Below are positions 44,189 through 54,852 of a stretch of DNA of 64,000 bases, piece after piece (the first letter of the stretch is position 1; every line of letters starts with the position of its first letter). The notes under the pieces are model-generated. The model saw only the letters and a program-made list of their open reading frames with translations. It was not told where the DNA came from and made no database searches. The position numbers and the translations under genes are program-made. The DNA is from Isoetes taiwanensis. Lineage: Eukaryota; Streptophyta; Lycopodiopsida; Isoetales; Isoetaceae. The stretch is from positions 3,123,950 to 3,187,949 of the forward strand of contig JAJEKV010000061.1 in assembly GCA_021234155.1 (NCBI GenBank), given 5' to 3'.

Positions 44189-45746
44189 TCATATTTTTCC
44201 CCTACGCTTTAAGTACCAGTATTTCTTAGAACTGGATGGGTTGCTCTGTAAGTTGTTGTATCCATGCGTTGTTGTGTTTAATTTTGCGATGTAAGTTTTC
44301 TCTAGTTTGTTTGCCTCTTTTTTGTCTTGTGTTTGATGGAGTATTTCCAATTTGAAATTTTGTATTGCTGGATTGTAGAGATTTGTGTCATGAATCATTT
44401 TCATGTTTGGTTTTTTTAGGTGTTGGAACAATCTTTTTGTTGGATGCTTGGATTGGCCAATGTACATTTTGTTATTTCGTATGCAGGTTATCTTGTATAT
44501 TTTGATTGCATTGTCTTGTTTTGATGGTTTTGCACCTGTTTCAATATGAGTTAGTTTTGTCATGTATGTAATATATTTTATTAACCTTACAACATTGAAC
44601 GTTATTCTAAGGTACTTTAATTAATTGTTAAATGCCAGGTGTTTTTATGACGGATGTAAATTAGCCACTATATAGTTTGTATATTTAAAAGCAAGCTTGT
44701 TTTGCATTGGAGTATCAATTGTCTTTTAAGCTGAGATTTCAATTACGTTGAATGCTTCCTTTTGGGAAGAATTCTATGTTGCCGTATAGTTCTAATGCCA
44801 GATTGCTATCCAATATATGGGCGACCTTCTCAATTGTCATGGGGTTGTTTTCTTTGTGGTCATGGTTGCATGATCCCATCATTTTCTCCATCAGTTTTTG
44901 TGCAGCTGGCCTTTTCAAGCGAAGTAACGCTGGGATCCTAACGTTGTAGCCAAAATGTAGGATGCTCATTTGATATGAGTTTATTCCGTTAGATATTTTC
45001 TTGAGGAGCTCGTTGCCTTCAGTTTTCGTTAACTTTGCATAATCAGCGACAACATTGTTTGCTTTTAGAAAATGCTTCAAGAAACCTGGGTTTTAACAAA
45101 CGAATAGTTTTAGCGAGAAAACTTAAAGCTAATGGTTAGCTTGAAGATGCATTAGTCTTATAATTGACTAACTGAACCATATAACAAATCAATTTGAAAT
45201 CAGCTTAACCGATGACATAAGGGAACGAGAATGCAATGGATTTTTGAAATTGTTCATTAAGATGATGTTTGAGGTTTGTTGGTCAGGACATGCCTTGAGT
45301 GATATATGATATCTATTGGAAGCATGTTTTCCAAGAATGGGACAATCATTTTTACAGAACTTGGAAGCTGTTTATTGGGTTTATGCATGGATACCTATGG
45401 ATATGCATCTGATCAAGGCTGCTCAATGTTATGATGATATAAACCAGCAAGTTGTTTAGGTTTACCTTCTGCTGGATCTTCATTGTTGTCCCTTTGGAAG
45501 TCGTTTCTGTAAGTTCTTGCTGTTTCTTTAAATTCGATCATGTCGTGCTTTGTGTCCCACCCTTGTATATATTCTTCTGGTGGTATTCCACATAGCTTAA
45601 CATGTCTCATTACTTGGCTTGTTAAAGTGTGTTTCGTTAAGATCTTAAATAAATGATCAAATTCGATGGTTCTTGTGGATGAGGCTTGGGGCAAAAGGGT
45701 AGGCAACACAAACTGATAGAGAATGACCCTAATCAAGTAGAAGAAC
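44189..45746 (-). CDS. GIY-YIG endonuclease gene, three exons in phase
   Basis: Proposed exons: 45746-45466, 45085-44747 and 44535-44189. The introns start GTAAAC and GTAATT and end CCCAG and AACAG, both in phase 1, and the joined frame has no stop before 44189. The last exon encodes a GIY-YIG domain: KIYKIT, then KMYIGQS, the Arg in TKRLFQHL, and the catalytic Glu in EANKLEKTYI, ending GYNNL. These enzymes cut DNA and are known from phage and organelle homing endonucleases, DNA repair proteins and Penelope-like elements. The upstream exons (about 205 residues) match no domain I know and contain no reverse transcriptase. The 5' end is open: no ATG starts the first exon, which begins after an AG (ATACATAG), so earlier exons probably exist. 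Nuclear host gene, transferred homing gene or mobile-element gene are all possible. Confidence 0.65.
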
Positions 45747-46940
45747 TATGTATATAAATGTTATGTTGTGCCCTAATTATGATGTTTATTTTGTTTTAAG
45801 TTTCTAGATTCATCAAATAATGTAAGTTTTACAAGAAAAAGGGTTTCTAGGTCCATCACGTAGCAAAAGGCCAATAAGCATAATGTTGATGGCAATACAA
45901 TGCTTCTTTATATAGGTAGGTCAACATAATGCTTCTTTCGTAATCAGTGTTTACATTTGGAAACAACAATTAACATTGCCTTCTACAAAACTGAGTCCTG
46001 TACAAAGACTAACCAGTTTATCATTGGATTTTCAAACACATTCAGAACAATGGAGTTTATATTTGACTTAAATTCTCATAATTACTGGCCTAATCTGAAG
46101 AACCACCACAGCAGTAAAAATATGCAAACTTTACTCGTCCACAAAGCCTGCAAAGTTGAGAACAGGCATTATGTGACACATATTTAATAAACAGATTCTG
46201 CCATCATAAGTCTTGAAAAATGAGAAATAAAATCTAAAGAAAACCAGTAGGAAGAACAAGCTGGTATGATCAGGGAGATCTCATCCTACAAAAAATCTCC
46301 TCTATACCTAAGCTAAGCTGTGGATTTGCTTTTATCATTACCAGATGGCCAGATTCGTATTAGACATTCTTCAAAATTTCACAGCATGCTACCATGCAGA
46401 ATCATCTCCTTGTACTATGCCTGTTGAAGCTAGCTTTTAGATTAAAGGAAGTCTCACTGACAGCGTATTGCATCTCATAATGACTGGAAGGAATGACATA
46501 AAGATTCTTCAAAACTATTACTATTGCATATGCTGCAAAAGATCCCTTCATGGAAACAAAGCATGAAGGACTAATAAACGAGCTAGGCTTTTTGTTCTTG
46601 TGGCCCTCCTATGAGGCACCATGAAGTAGTGGTCAAAGAGGATAGATCATTATCAAGTATTCTAAAAGACCACCTTCCAACCTTCTTACACATCTTCTCT
46701 TGCAAAATGTAAACCAATGACAGTAAACATTCACCACCAACAAATGAATAATAGATCCAATGTGGGCCGCTGGGCCAAACGAGCACCATAGCCGCTGGGC
46801 CAAACGAACACCATCCTTTGCGGAAAACTGCAATATCGCATGTCTCAAACTGAACATGCTCGCTAGCTCCATCTTTGTAAACCTTCACTTTGTATAGTCA
46901 AGCAACAAGACCTTCCTTGATCATATTTCCATGGTCGCCT
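45747..46940. other. Spacer, possible further exons unresolved
   Basis: The minus strand at about 46885-46800 reads KVYKDGASEHVQFETCDIAV, which looks protein-like and could be an exon of either neighbouring gene, but no splice structure could be fixed. A local duplication of CCGCTGGGCCAAACGA is seen at 46768-46808. Confidence 0.3.
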
Positions 46941-47260
46941 AAACGTTGCTCACATTGTTTTGCAAGTTTGCAAGAAATCCACTGAGGTCTTGTTCTTCTG
47001 ATTGCAAATCAAATGCAGCCTCTTTGTGTTTGTCAATTAATTTATCTATCTCCTTCAAATAAGAGTCATCCCAAGCTTGGGCTCTATGCACCAAATGATA
47101 TAAAGTGTCTGTAACTCTTGCCATAGCTGATACAGCAAGTTTCTGACTGCTCTTTTCTACAAATCCCACAGAAGTGTTTATGAACTGACCATGTTTTATC
47201 GTAGGCTAAAACCAGGCTGGTCTTTGCTTCTTTTGTAGCCACATCTGCATATCAGAATAC
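46941..47260 (-). pseudogene. Unrecognised helical protein exon with a one-base frameshift
   Basis: After a TGCAG acceptor near 47250 the minus strand reads VATKEAKTSLVLAYDK. It then shifts frame at a run of four A (about 47200) and continues as QKLAVSAMARVTDTLYHLVH and KEIDKLIDKHKEAAFDLQSE to a stop at 46939. The two parts read as one protein if one A is removed. It is strongly helical and coiled-coil-like. I do not recognise the family. It may be the second exon of the gene starting at 47844. Confidence 0.4.
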
Positions 47261-47659
47261 TACCAAATTAACTTCATGTTTATGTTGAGAAAAGCATATC
47301 TATAATCTATAACAATAAAGAAATCAGAAATTGATCAAACCAATGTAGTCTGGAACCCAGAGCCCATAACCCAAAAGCACTCTCCCAGGAAGACCTTAAT
47401 TGAGGATGTTAGTATTTTCGAGATGCATCAGGGGGGCTACCAAGTTTCCACTCCATGCGCATACCAACATCCAGCAAACAATAGCTAAAAAATTTTATAT
47501 GCTACTAAAACTTACATGAGCCTTAACGAAATACCTTATTGTTGGCTGCCGCATCAAATGCCCAACTCCGTCAAAGCAAAAAGCAAGGACTATAACCGCA
47601 TTCAGAAGGACTGAAAAACATCTAAAAACGAACATTACCCAGAGCAAATGCCATCTTAC

Positions 47660-47844
47660 TGCAAGAGCTTGTCTCTGACAACTGGCTTAAGATCTTCGGC
47701 CCCAGCACCATCGACATCGAGAGGAAAAGTCGCCATTCCGGCATGTGGAACGCGGGCAAGCATTCTCCCAAACGCGCCAATACACGCTGGAATTTCCCTT
47801 AATTTTCTGTGACCGTCGATTAAATCTAACGATGGAAAGTGCAT
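47660..47844 (-). CDS. Candidate first exon of an unrecognised gene
   Basis: ATG at 47844 opens 61 codons beginning MHFPSLDLIDGHRKL, ending at a GCA|GTAAGA donor (exon end 47660). Its coding part and upstream flank are duplicated almost exactly at 61869-62092. Without a domain no function can be given. The next exon is uncertain: the piece at 47250-46941 does not join in phase with this donor using the acceptor I see. Confidence 0.35.
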
Positions 47845-47921
47845 CCACGTGGAAAAAAGTCCTAGTTGGCAGCAACGTGGACACTCTAGAATTGCTTCAA
47901 AGTGTCCACTTGCGTTTGTGC
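47699..47921. repeat. 223-bp unit duplicated at 61869-62092
   Basis: Same strand and about three substitutions apart by eye. It covers most of the candidate first exon and about 77 bp of upstream sequence. Confidence 0.9.
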
Positions 47922-48026
47922 CACTGTTCTTGTATTCTTATGCTATCTCGGCAAACCACAGTCACATAAAAATTTCGACACATCGGCAAGGATCAGATGG
48001 TAACTCGGTAACAGATGGGCAACCGG

Positions 48027-48817
48027 CACTACAAGAGAATGCTTGTTCTGCGTCAGAAAAAACCGTCAGATGGCCTTTACAAAATCGTCAGGAGTTCAGT
48101 CCCTGCTGGCTGACGATTAGCCTGACGATTTTTATCTGACGATATAGCGTCAGAGGATTCGTCAGGGTACTCGTCGGGTATAGCGTCAGGTTATCGTCAG
48201 ACCAGCGTCAGATAAAACGTCAGAAAAATCGTCAATTTTTTTGACGATTAAGCGTCAGAAAAAATGTCAATGTCCGTAAAAAATAACGTCATAACATTCG
48301 TCAGAAAAATCGTCAAACGTCAAAAAAACCGTCAAAAAGAAATTGTCGAAAAAATTGTCAAAAAAATCATCAGGTTGTTCATCTATTTATATTTTGTCTG
48401 AATTTGCATTTTGTCTGCAATTTTGAATCTTATATCGATTTACAGTATGCTTGCATACAACTTGTAATGCTGCTTAAGTATTTAGGCTACAAGTTATAAA
48501 GATATAAGAGAATAAAACAAAAACTCTTTTATTTATATGCAATTACAAGTCACAGTTACATATAACAATCATAATGTGGCAAGGTGCTCAGTAGTAGCTC
48601 TATTTCCTTGTTGCGATATCCACAAAGGAGCAGGCCTGTTTCATTGCACCTGCAACATTTGATAGAACAACCCATGTAAGAAAAAATCAGCCAGATACGC
48701 CCAAGATATAATCTTCACGAGTTCCACATATACCCAGTTTACAAGTTTACAGGCTAAACATGCAACCTTATTAAAAAACATGGCTAAATCTGTAACTAGC
48801 CAAGCAAACATCATTAC
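48027..48817. mobile_element. CACTA transposon terminus with CGTCAG subterminal repeats
   Basis: The segment opens CACTACAAGAGAATGC at 48027, matching the conserved CACTACAAGAAA-type end of CACTA (En/Spm) elements. Over the next 300 bp come at least fourteen CGTCAG or CTGACG motifs, the kind of subterminal repeats that the element's DNA-binding protein recognises. The interior continues to 48817, where the Ty3 element is inserted, and should resume at 59580. I could not find the opposite end (TCTTGTAGTG) in the window, so the far boundary is unknown. Confidence 0.7.
48559..48652 (-). CDS. Possible 3' exon inside the CACTA element
   Basis: After a TTGCAG acceptor (48653-48658 region) the minus strand reads CNETGLLLCGYRNKEIELLL and ends in a TAA near 48558. 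It has the look of a terminal exon. Together with 59640-59780 it might belong to a CACTA-borne gene split by the Ty3 insertion. Weak evidence. Confidence 0.25.
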
Positions 48818-49407
48818 TGTTTGGGGTCTGGGTTCGGGAACTCCTGCAAGACAGCCCTCTGTGAGGACCCTTGGATCTAACAGGAGAATCCGGGGACTAT
48901 GTCACGCGGGATTTGCAAGAAAAACAAGGAAAAGGGAAGCGAAAACAAAAGAGAACAATGAGATCACAACAATGAGCTTCCTTGATGTCAATGAAGATAC
49001 ATGAGCTCTCGCAATAGAGAGAAAACTGAAATGAGACAAGACTCAAAACTCATCTAAAAACTCATGTGCTAGCTCTGCTCATATATATAGTACAATGGCC
49101 TTTGGCCCAATATAGACACTCTGACTGATTTCGGTGCCGACTCCTGGAAGGAGGCTGATTTGCAGGAATGCTGGCGGTGCCTCTTGAAAAGCCTGAAATC
49201 ACATTGACGCTGACGCGGGCGGTGACGGGCCGTCACTTGTCTGAGCGCCGCCTCTTGTTGATGCCAGGCGTGGTCTTTGTCTGCGTGGTCTGCTTGGTCT
49301 TCTGCTGAGCCTTTGATGACTGACCCGCGCCTGGTTGTGGATCCTTGGCCTTGACCTGGTCCGTCGTATGCATGAATAGTCCTGTACCAGGAGGCACAGG
49401 ACTGACA
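48818..49407 (-). repeat. 3' LTR
   Basis: 590 bp, ends TG...CA. It contains ATATATATAG with the minus-strand TATA box at about 49092-49083, which divides U3 from R. Confidence 0.95.
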
Positions 49408-50264
49408 CTCCCCCCCACCAAACGACACTCAGTCTGAAGAAAAGGAGGAAGCGTTTCCGATGGCGGGAAGCCAGCAGTGTGCAAATGTTCCTCACAGGAA
49501 TGAGGGAGGGCGCCATTGTGATAATTGCCAATGAGGTCTTGGCGTGTCTGAAGAGCATCAGGAGTGTTGAGCCCAAGGGCAGGATCGGCATCAATGAGGA
49601 AGTGAGAGCGCACCATGTCTTCCAGGGCAGCATGTGCGTCCGAAGGAACAAACTGGCACTCCATGAGAAGGCAGGTCTGGAGACCGAAGGCACTGACGCT
49701 GGCATTCAGGTTGCAGTAAAAGATTGGACGCTGCCGATTTAAAGAGCTTACCAGGATGCATCTGAGAGCAGCACAGAAACCAGCTTGACGGTGAACTGAA
49801 GGGTCTGGTGAGGTGGCGGCATTCTGCAAGAAGATATCAAGGCCATGAAGAGCATCAGCAGGCCGTTGCCAACCACGCTCATTAGCAATATAGAGTCAAT
49901 TCTCACTAGTGTCCAAGGTGGCATTATCCTCCCAATTGGAGCGTCTGACAAATCGGGGATCCCACCGGAGATCCGTCGAGATCTGAGGCGGAGTCGACCT
50001 AGCATGGCCATCCATGACCTTCGTCCAAAAGGGAAGACGCCAGTCAGAAGAGAGGAACCGTGGGCGTGGAGGGACTCCTAAAGAAGCATATGGAGAGGGA
50101 AGCATGCCTGTGTGCGTGGGTTGCAGAGCCATGTCCCTAAATTCTCGAACAAGATTCTGATCAAGAGCACGACACCAATGGTCCCACTCTGAAGTAGAGA
50201 GTAATTGATATACAGGAGGATTTACCCAACCCGTGGGGATGGTCTTTGCTTTCCAGAAGGCCAC
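49233..50264 (-). other. Ty3 element 3' region between extra ORF and 3' LTR
   Basis: Minus-strand frames at 50264-49896 and 49829 to about 49410 lie downstream of the extra ORF in other frames. They may be its continuation after frameshifts (for example the end of the 755-codon frame at 50161). The part 49829-49420 has protein-like composition (DMVRSHFLIDADPALGLN) before the polypurine tract. No family recognised. Confidence 0.35.
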
Positions 50265-52425
50265 GTAGTTGATTGTAGCCTCCCAAGTGCTGCATATAAA
50301 TTTGGGCGAACTCCAGATCGTCAGGATGCGCCAAATTTTTGTTTACCTGTTCCAATGTTTCAGCCTGCCACAGAGGTAAGTGCTGAGCAAGTTCAGGCAT
50401 GTACTCCTGTTCAAAAGTCTGAGACTGAGCAGGATCCTTGAAATATGGGTTGGTTGGTGATAACAACCAAGCAGCATTGGAGTTGCCTCGAAAAACACAA
50501 TGGGCCTCATCTCGGAATTTATCATGGAGATCCGCCAGGTAGAAGTCATGAAAAACATAAGCCATTGGCTGAACAACACGGAAAATGACCAAGTCGGGGT
50601 CTTCAGAATTGAGCTGATCAAAGACTAAGAGTGCACAAAATAAACCCTTGTCTTCTACAGAAAGATCCGGCCAGATCCGAAGGAAATCCGCACTTTTGAG
50701 TGGCTGTTGATGAACATTGCCATTGGCCGCGTACCACTTCAAAAGGAAAAGGTGCCGTCGGGCCACCACATAGTCAAGATAGCTGGAAGGAGTAGAGAAG
50801 TCCACAGGAATGTTGGTAGCAATGTCGATATAGCCCTCCTGTTTGTTTTGGGCTTCTTCAGCAGATTGAACAGCTTGCTGAAGCTGATGTTCAAGGTCAC
50901 GGATCCAGTTCTCCTTTTCTAACAGAAGACGGGACTGATCACGGACCCGTTTAATAGGAAGCGTCGCATGTGAAGAAGATTGCCCGGGAGTATTGAGACG
51001 AAGCGTGGCAATCTCCGCGTCATCGATGACCTTCTGTTTCTGAGCCTCCGAAAGCTGATCCTAGATGGATGTTAGCTGATTGGTCAGCGTGGAAAGCTGA
51101 GCTTCGAGGGAGATGAGTCTAGCATCATGCTCGGTAAGGTCATGAACTTGAGTGCGGTAATTGTGAGAAAGCTCCGTGTACAAGGTGTCTAGCTTAGCAA
51201 TGTCTTTCTCCTTGTCACCCAGGAGGGAATCTTTGGTCTTGTTCTGCTCCAACAAGTCCTGAATTGTGGTTTGGAGCTGAGCCTGTTGATCTTCAAGCAG
51301 GCTGGTCTAATCCTGAGCATTTTTGAGATCCACACGGACCTGTAATAGAGCCTCGTGCTTTTCTTGAAGTTTGGCCTCCAGATTTTGAATTTGTGCAGTG
51401 GCAGCTTGAAGGTCTCGGTGAACTGCATCCGAAGCCTCCAGGGACGCCTGAACACCATTCATGAGAGCATCCTGTGATGCTTGTAACTGCACAGCGGCAG
51501 CTTGAACATCCTGCTGGAATTGGTATAGAAGCTGGCGAGGATTTGGAGGTGCCGGACTCTGTTGCTGCCTTGTCTGAGAGTGTTGGGAGGCATGACGGGA
51601 AGTGGAAGGCGTGGCTTCAGTGGAGGAAGAGGAGACAGTAACATGCGTGGTCTGGTTTTGAACATGACCAGGGTAAGTCTGGCGTGAAGGTACAGCCTGT
51701 TGGTTTTGACGCTGGGAATGCAGAGACTGCTGAGTGGAGGCGTGAGAAGTGGAAGGGGTGTCAGGAACAGGAAGATAATGACGGATGAGTGCCTGAAGAT
51801 GGCCACCCACTGAGGCTTCATGTCCAGAGGAGGGGGCAGCCCGAATGCAGTCGACTTCATGAAGGAGGCGGTAGAATAACATCTGGGGCCAATCAATACG
51901 GAGATTGGAGCGGATGGCAGTGATGACCATATTATAGAATGGCTTATTGATATGGGTGTTCTTGATAGAATACCCAAGCAATTTGCGCCACAGAAACTTC
52001 ACAAAAGTATCATGTGTCTTGGCAATATTTGTGAGGCGATGCTGGTTGGCTTGATAAGCAGGAGCACCGAACTGAGTGACGTACATGTCCTGTAAAGCAG
52101 CCCAAGAGACAGAAGGTTTTTGTAAGGGAATACGGAATACCTCAGAAATCAAAGGCTGTGTAAGCAAAATAGTGGTGCCATCGACCACCGTAGCAAGTCC
52201 TTCTGGGCTGTTGATGATGTGAGCGATAAACTGCTTCAATTGCTCTGGATTTGGGGCCGGGAGCTCCATTTGCGAGAATTCGTAAAGCTTATGGCGTTCC
52301 GCTACTTCCCGACTCGGACCAACAAGGGCCTCGCGAAAGGTGGGCGTCGAGAAAGACATAGACTCGAAAAGAGTCGCATCCCTGGAAGCAGAAGCTTGAA
52401 GTGTAGGAAATTTGGGTGCAGCCAT
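50161..52425 (-). pseudogene. Extra sense ORF downstream of integrase (about 754 codons, two TAG stops)
   Basis: ATG at 52425 in a good context (GCCATGG) opens a frame that is continuous to 50161 except for TAG codons at 51307-51309 and 51061-51063; no frameshift is needed. Residues 1-215 look globular (FREALVGPSREVAERHKLYE near the start). Residues 215-300 are Gln/Ser/Thr/Pro-rich. Residues 300-520 are a long coiled coil (heptads of Leu, Gln and Glu). The last 220 residues are again globular. Both stops could come from CAG by one C-to-T change. Some plant Ty3 lineages carry an additional ORF after integrase, of unknown or envelope-like nature. No signal peptide or membrane segment is visible here, so an envelope role is not supported. 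Confidence 0.65.
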
Positions 52426-52742
52426 GGCGAAGAGCGTCGGAACAGAAGGAACTGTCTGGAGAAGGCGGAGAGCAGAGAACAGAAGACGAAGGCGCAGATA
52501 GGCGAAAAGGTTTTAGGGCGCACAAGTGTAGGCGAAGGGGCATGATGAGGGCGAACCAGCAACCGTTGATGCTGTGATGGCGACAGATGCGAAGTAAGCG
52601 ATTGAAAGGCAAAATTTTGGCTAAGTCCCCAAACGGTAAAGGGAGAAGCAAGGAACGGTGGAGATGAGACGTACGTGAATGATCGGATGTGACAGCTTGC
52701 GAAGGGACACATATTAACTTTTAACGGGCGTGAAAAGAAGGA

Positions 52743-53223
52743 ATGACATTTAATGCTGGCAACTCGAAGTGGGATATCATTAAAACGAATGTGTCGGAAG
52801 GTACCATGGCTAGATATGCGGCGGGAGAAAAGATTCTGGAATTAGAAAGAGCCTTGCATTGCGAACACGTTGGCGAATTTTCTGATTGGTCCACGTCGAC
52901 AGGGAGGTCCTCGGTTGGCTATATAAGACGAACAGTGGTGGAAGCTGAGACACCCGATGGCGCTCAGTATGTCTGCTGCTGGACTGCACGACAAGTGCAC
53001 TATGCCGTCGAACTGCCTTGAGTGGATTACATGCAAGATGGACTGCTTGGACCTCTGGCGGTGCCACAACCGTGGCATTGCCATGGACGGGTGGTGTGCC
53101 GGGATGGCTGAGCATCCCGATCCCCACACCAACGGGATGGAGGTGATTCTGCACCTGCGCTGGGACCCTGAGCAGAACTACTACCACATCCTGCGTATCA
53201 CCTCTGCTCCAAACCCGGAGTAG
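52743..53223 (+). CDS. Antisense small cysteine-rich ORF in the retrotransposon
   Basis: On the plus strand, against the element, a TATA box CTATATAAG (52919-52927) stands about 30 bp before ATG 52957. This opens 88 codons with six Cys (contexts KCT, NCL, TCK, DCL, RCH, WCA) and G/C-rich third positions, ending TAG at 53221. A second frame from 52743 overlaps its start and is less convincing. No signal peptide is obvious, and no family is recognised. It occupies the gap between integrase and the extra sense ORF. It could be a captured host exon or an accessory gene; some plant Ty3 elements do carry antisense ORFs in this place. Confidence 0.4.
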
Positions 53224-53361
53224 AGGGGTTTTCTCCTTAGGACTTAGTAGATAGGGCTCTCAGCCCGTTTTTGTAAATAGGGCTCTGCCCATAGCGGAAA
53301 TAGATGGGCTCTGCTCACATTTTGTAAAAAGTTTACCTCTATAATATAAATATGCCGCTTG

Positions 53362-54852
53362 TTAGTCACTATCTGTTGTGTCTGTGTCTGGAACAGCATC
53401 TGTTGGATGATTGGGACTTTCTGTTGTATGAAATTGTTTGAGGCGAAAGCCATTAACCAATGTAGGTAATGGAGTGCCATCTAATTCAGCCAGCTTGAAA
53501 ACACTTGGTTGAACAACTTGAATGATTTGATACGGACCAAGCCATCGGAACTTTAACTTGCCCGAAAAATTTTTGTAACGAGAATCATAAAGAAGAACTA
53601 AATCACCTTCTTTGAATGTTTTTGTCTTAATACGTTTGTCATGTAAAGATTTTTGCAACTGTTGTCCATGAAGAACACGAATGTAAGCATCACGCCTAAG
53701 TTCATCCAACTGTTCCAATTGATAAACCCTTTCCTTGAGTGCAGCAGGGGGATTATGGGCTGTAGCAAGTTGAAAACGGAGAGTGGGAAGAATATATTTA
53801 AAAGGCATGAGAGCTTCTTGACCATAAACCAGTTTGAAAGGAGTGTGACCAGTAGCGATTTTGAAACTAGTGTTGTAAGCCCAAAGAACAGTAGGCAACT
53901 TTTCCTGCCAATCTGTTCGTGAAGCGTCACAAATTTTCTTGAGAACTGTGATGAGTGTTTTGTTGGTACTTTCAGCCAAGCCATTTCCTTGAGGATAATA
54001 GGGTGTACTCTTCCGGTGTTGGATGTGAAGATAATCCGTCAGCTCCTTAATAGTATGGTTGACAAAATGCACGCCACGATCACTAACAAGTTCCGTGGGA
54101 CAACCAAAACGCGTGATGATATGCGTGTAGAGGACCTTGGCTGTGCTGGCCGCGGTGTTGTCTGAGAGTGCACAAGCTTCTGCCCATTTGGTAGCATAAT
54201 CCGTGATGACCAGAATATAACGGGCATGGGTGTGCCGCGCCGGTGGGTCCATGGGCCCCACAAAATCCATTCCCCATTTGCTGAAGGGGTGTGGCGTGGC
54301 GACTGGCGTCAAGGGAAGAGCGTCACGGGCCGTGGGCTTTCCCACACGCTGACAGACGTCACACGTGCGAGCATAAGCGTGGGCATCTTTGAAGAGCGTG
54401 GGCCAAAAGTAGCCTGCCAAAAGAATCTTGCGTGCCGTGGCGTCACCACTAAAATGACCACCACCAAGCCCATCGTGGGCTTGTCGAACAATATCGGGCA
54501 CCTCATGAGGGAGGACACAACGACGGAGGACCATGTCTTTGCCTCGTTTATACAAATGGCCTGCAACCATGGTATAGTCACGAACTTCTCTGAGAAACTG
54601 GCGGTGGCGGGAGCGAAGCTTGTCTGGAGAGAGCGTCGGATCGACGGGAGGAAGAGCACCAGTGAGAAGATATTGCTGAAAGTTGTGAAACCAATGGGGC
54701 GTGGCCGTGACCAGGAACGGCGTCAGAAACACCCGTGGAAGGATCATCCGTGTGGATGCGTGAAAGATAATCAGGCACCACATGAGATTTGCCTGCCTTA
54801 TGAACAATTTCAAAGGGAGCGAACTCTTGCAGAAGAAGGACCCAGCGAGCAA
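53362..54852 (-). CDS. Ty3-type integrase (intact frame)
   Basis: An uninterrupted 496-codon frame, read on the minus strand. A zinc-binding HHCC domain lies around residues 130-175 (GGHFSGDATARKILL, then CDVCQ). The catalytic core has Asp in MDFVGPMDP, Asp in VSDRGVHFVN and Glu in GNGLAESTNKT, spaced as in the D,D-35-E family. The C-terminal GPY-type module (FRWLGPYQIIQV) lies near residue 455. It would splice the linear DNA copy into the chromosome. Upstream it is joined to the RNase H region by a frameshift near 54800, so the first 50 codons are probably in the wrong frame relative to the original polyprotein. Confidence 0.9.
   Translation of the reverse strand: MLAGSFFCKSSLPLKLFIRQANLMWCLIIFHASTRMILPRVFLTPFLVTATPHWFHNFQQYLLTGALPPVDPTLSPDKLRSRHRQFLREVRDYTMVAGHLYKRGKDMVLRRCVLPHEVPDIVRQAHDGLGGGHFSGDATARKILLAGYFWPTLFKDAHAYARTCDVCQRVGKPTARDALPLTPVATPHPFSKWGMDFVGPMDPPARHTHARYILVITDYATKWAEACALSDNTAASTAKVLYTHIITRFGCPTELVSDRGVHFVNHTIKELTDYLHIQHRKSTPYYPQGNGLAESTNKTLITVLKKICDASRTDWQEKLPTVLWAYNTSFKIATGHTPFKLVYGQEALMPFKYILPTLRFQLATAHNPPAALKERVYQLEQLDELRRDAYIRVLHGQQLQKSLHDKRIKTKTFKEGDLVLLYDSRYKNFSGKLKFRWLGPYQIIQVVQPSVFKLAELDGTPLPTLVNGFRLKQFHTTESPNHPTDAVPDTDTTDSD

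Noticed and set aside
50161-52425. Envelope gene in the Ty3 element
   Set aside because: No signal peptide, membrane segment or cleavage site could be seen in the extra ORF.
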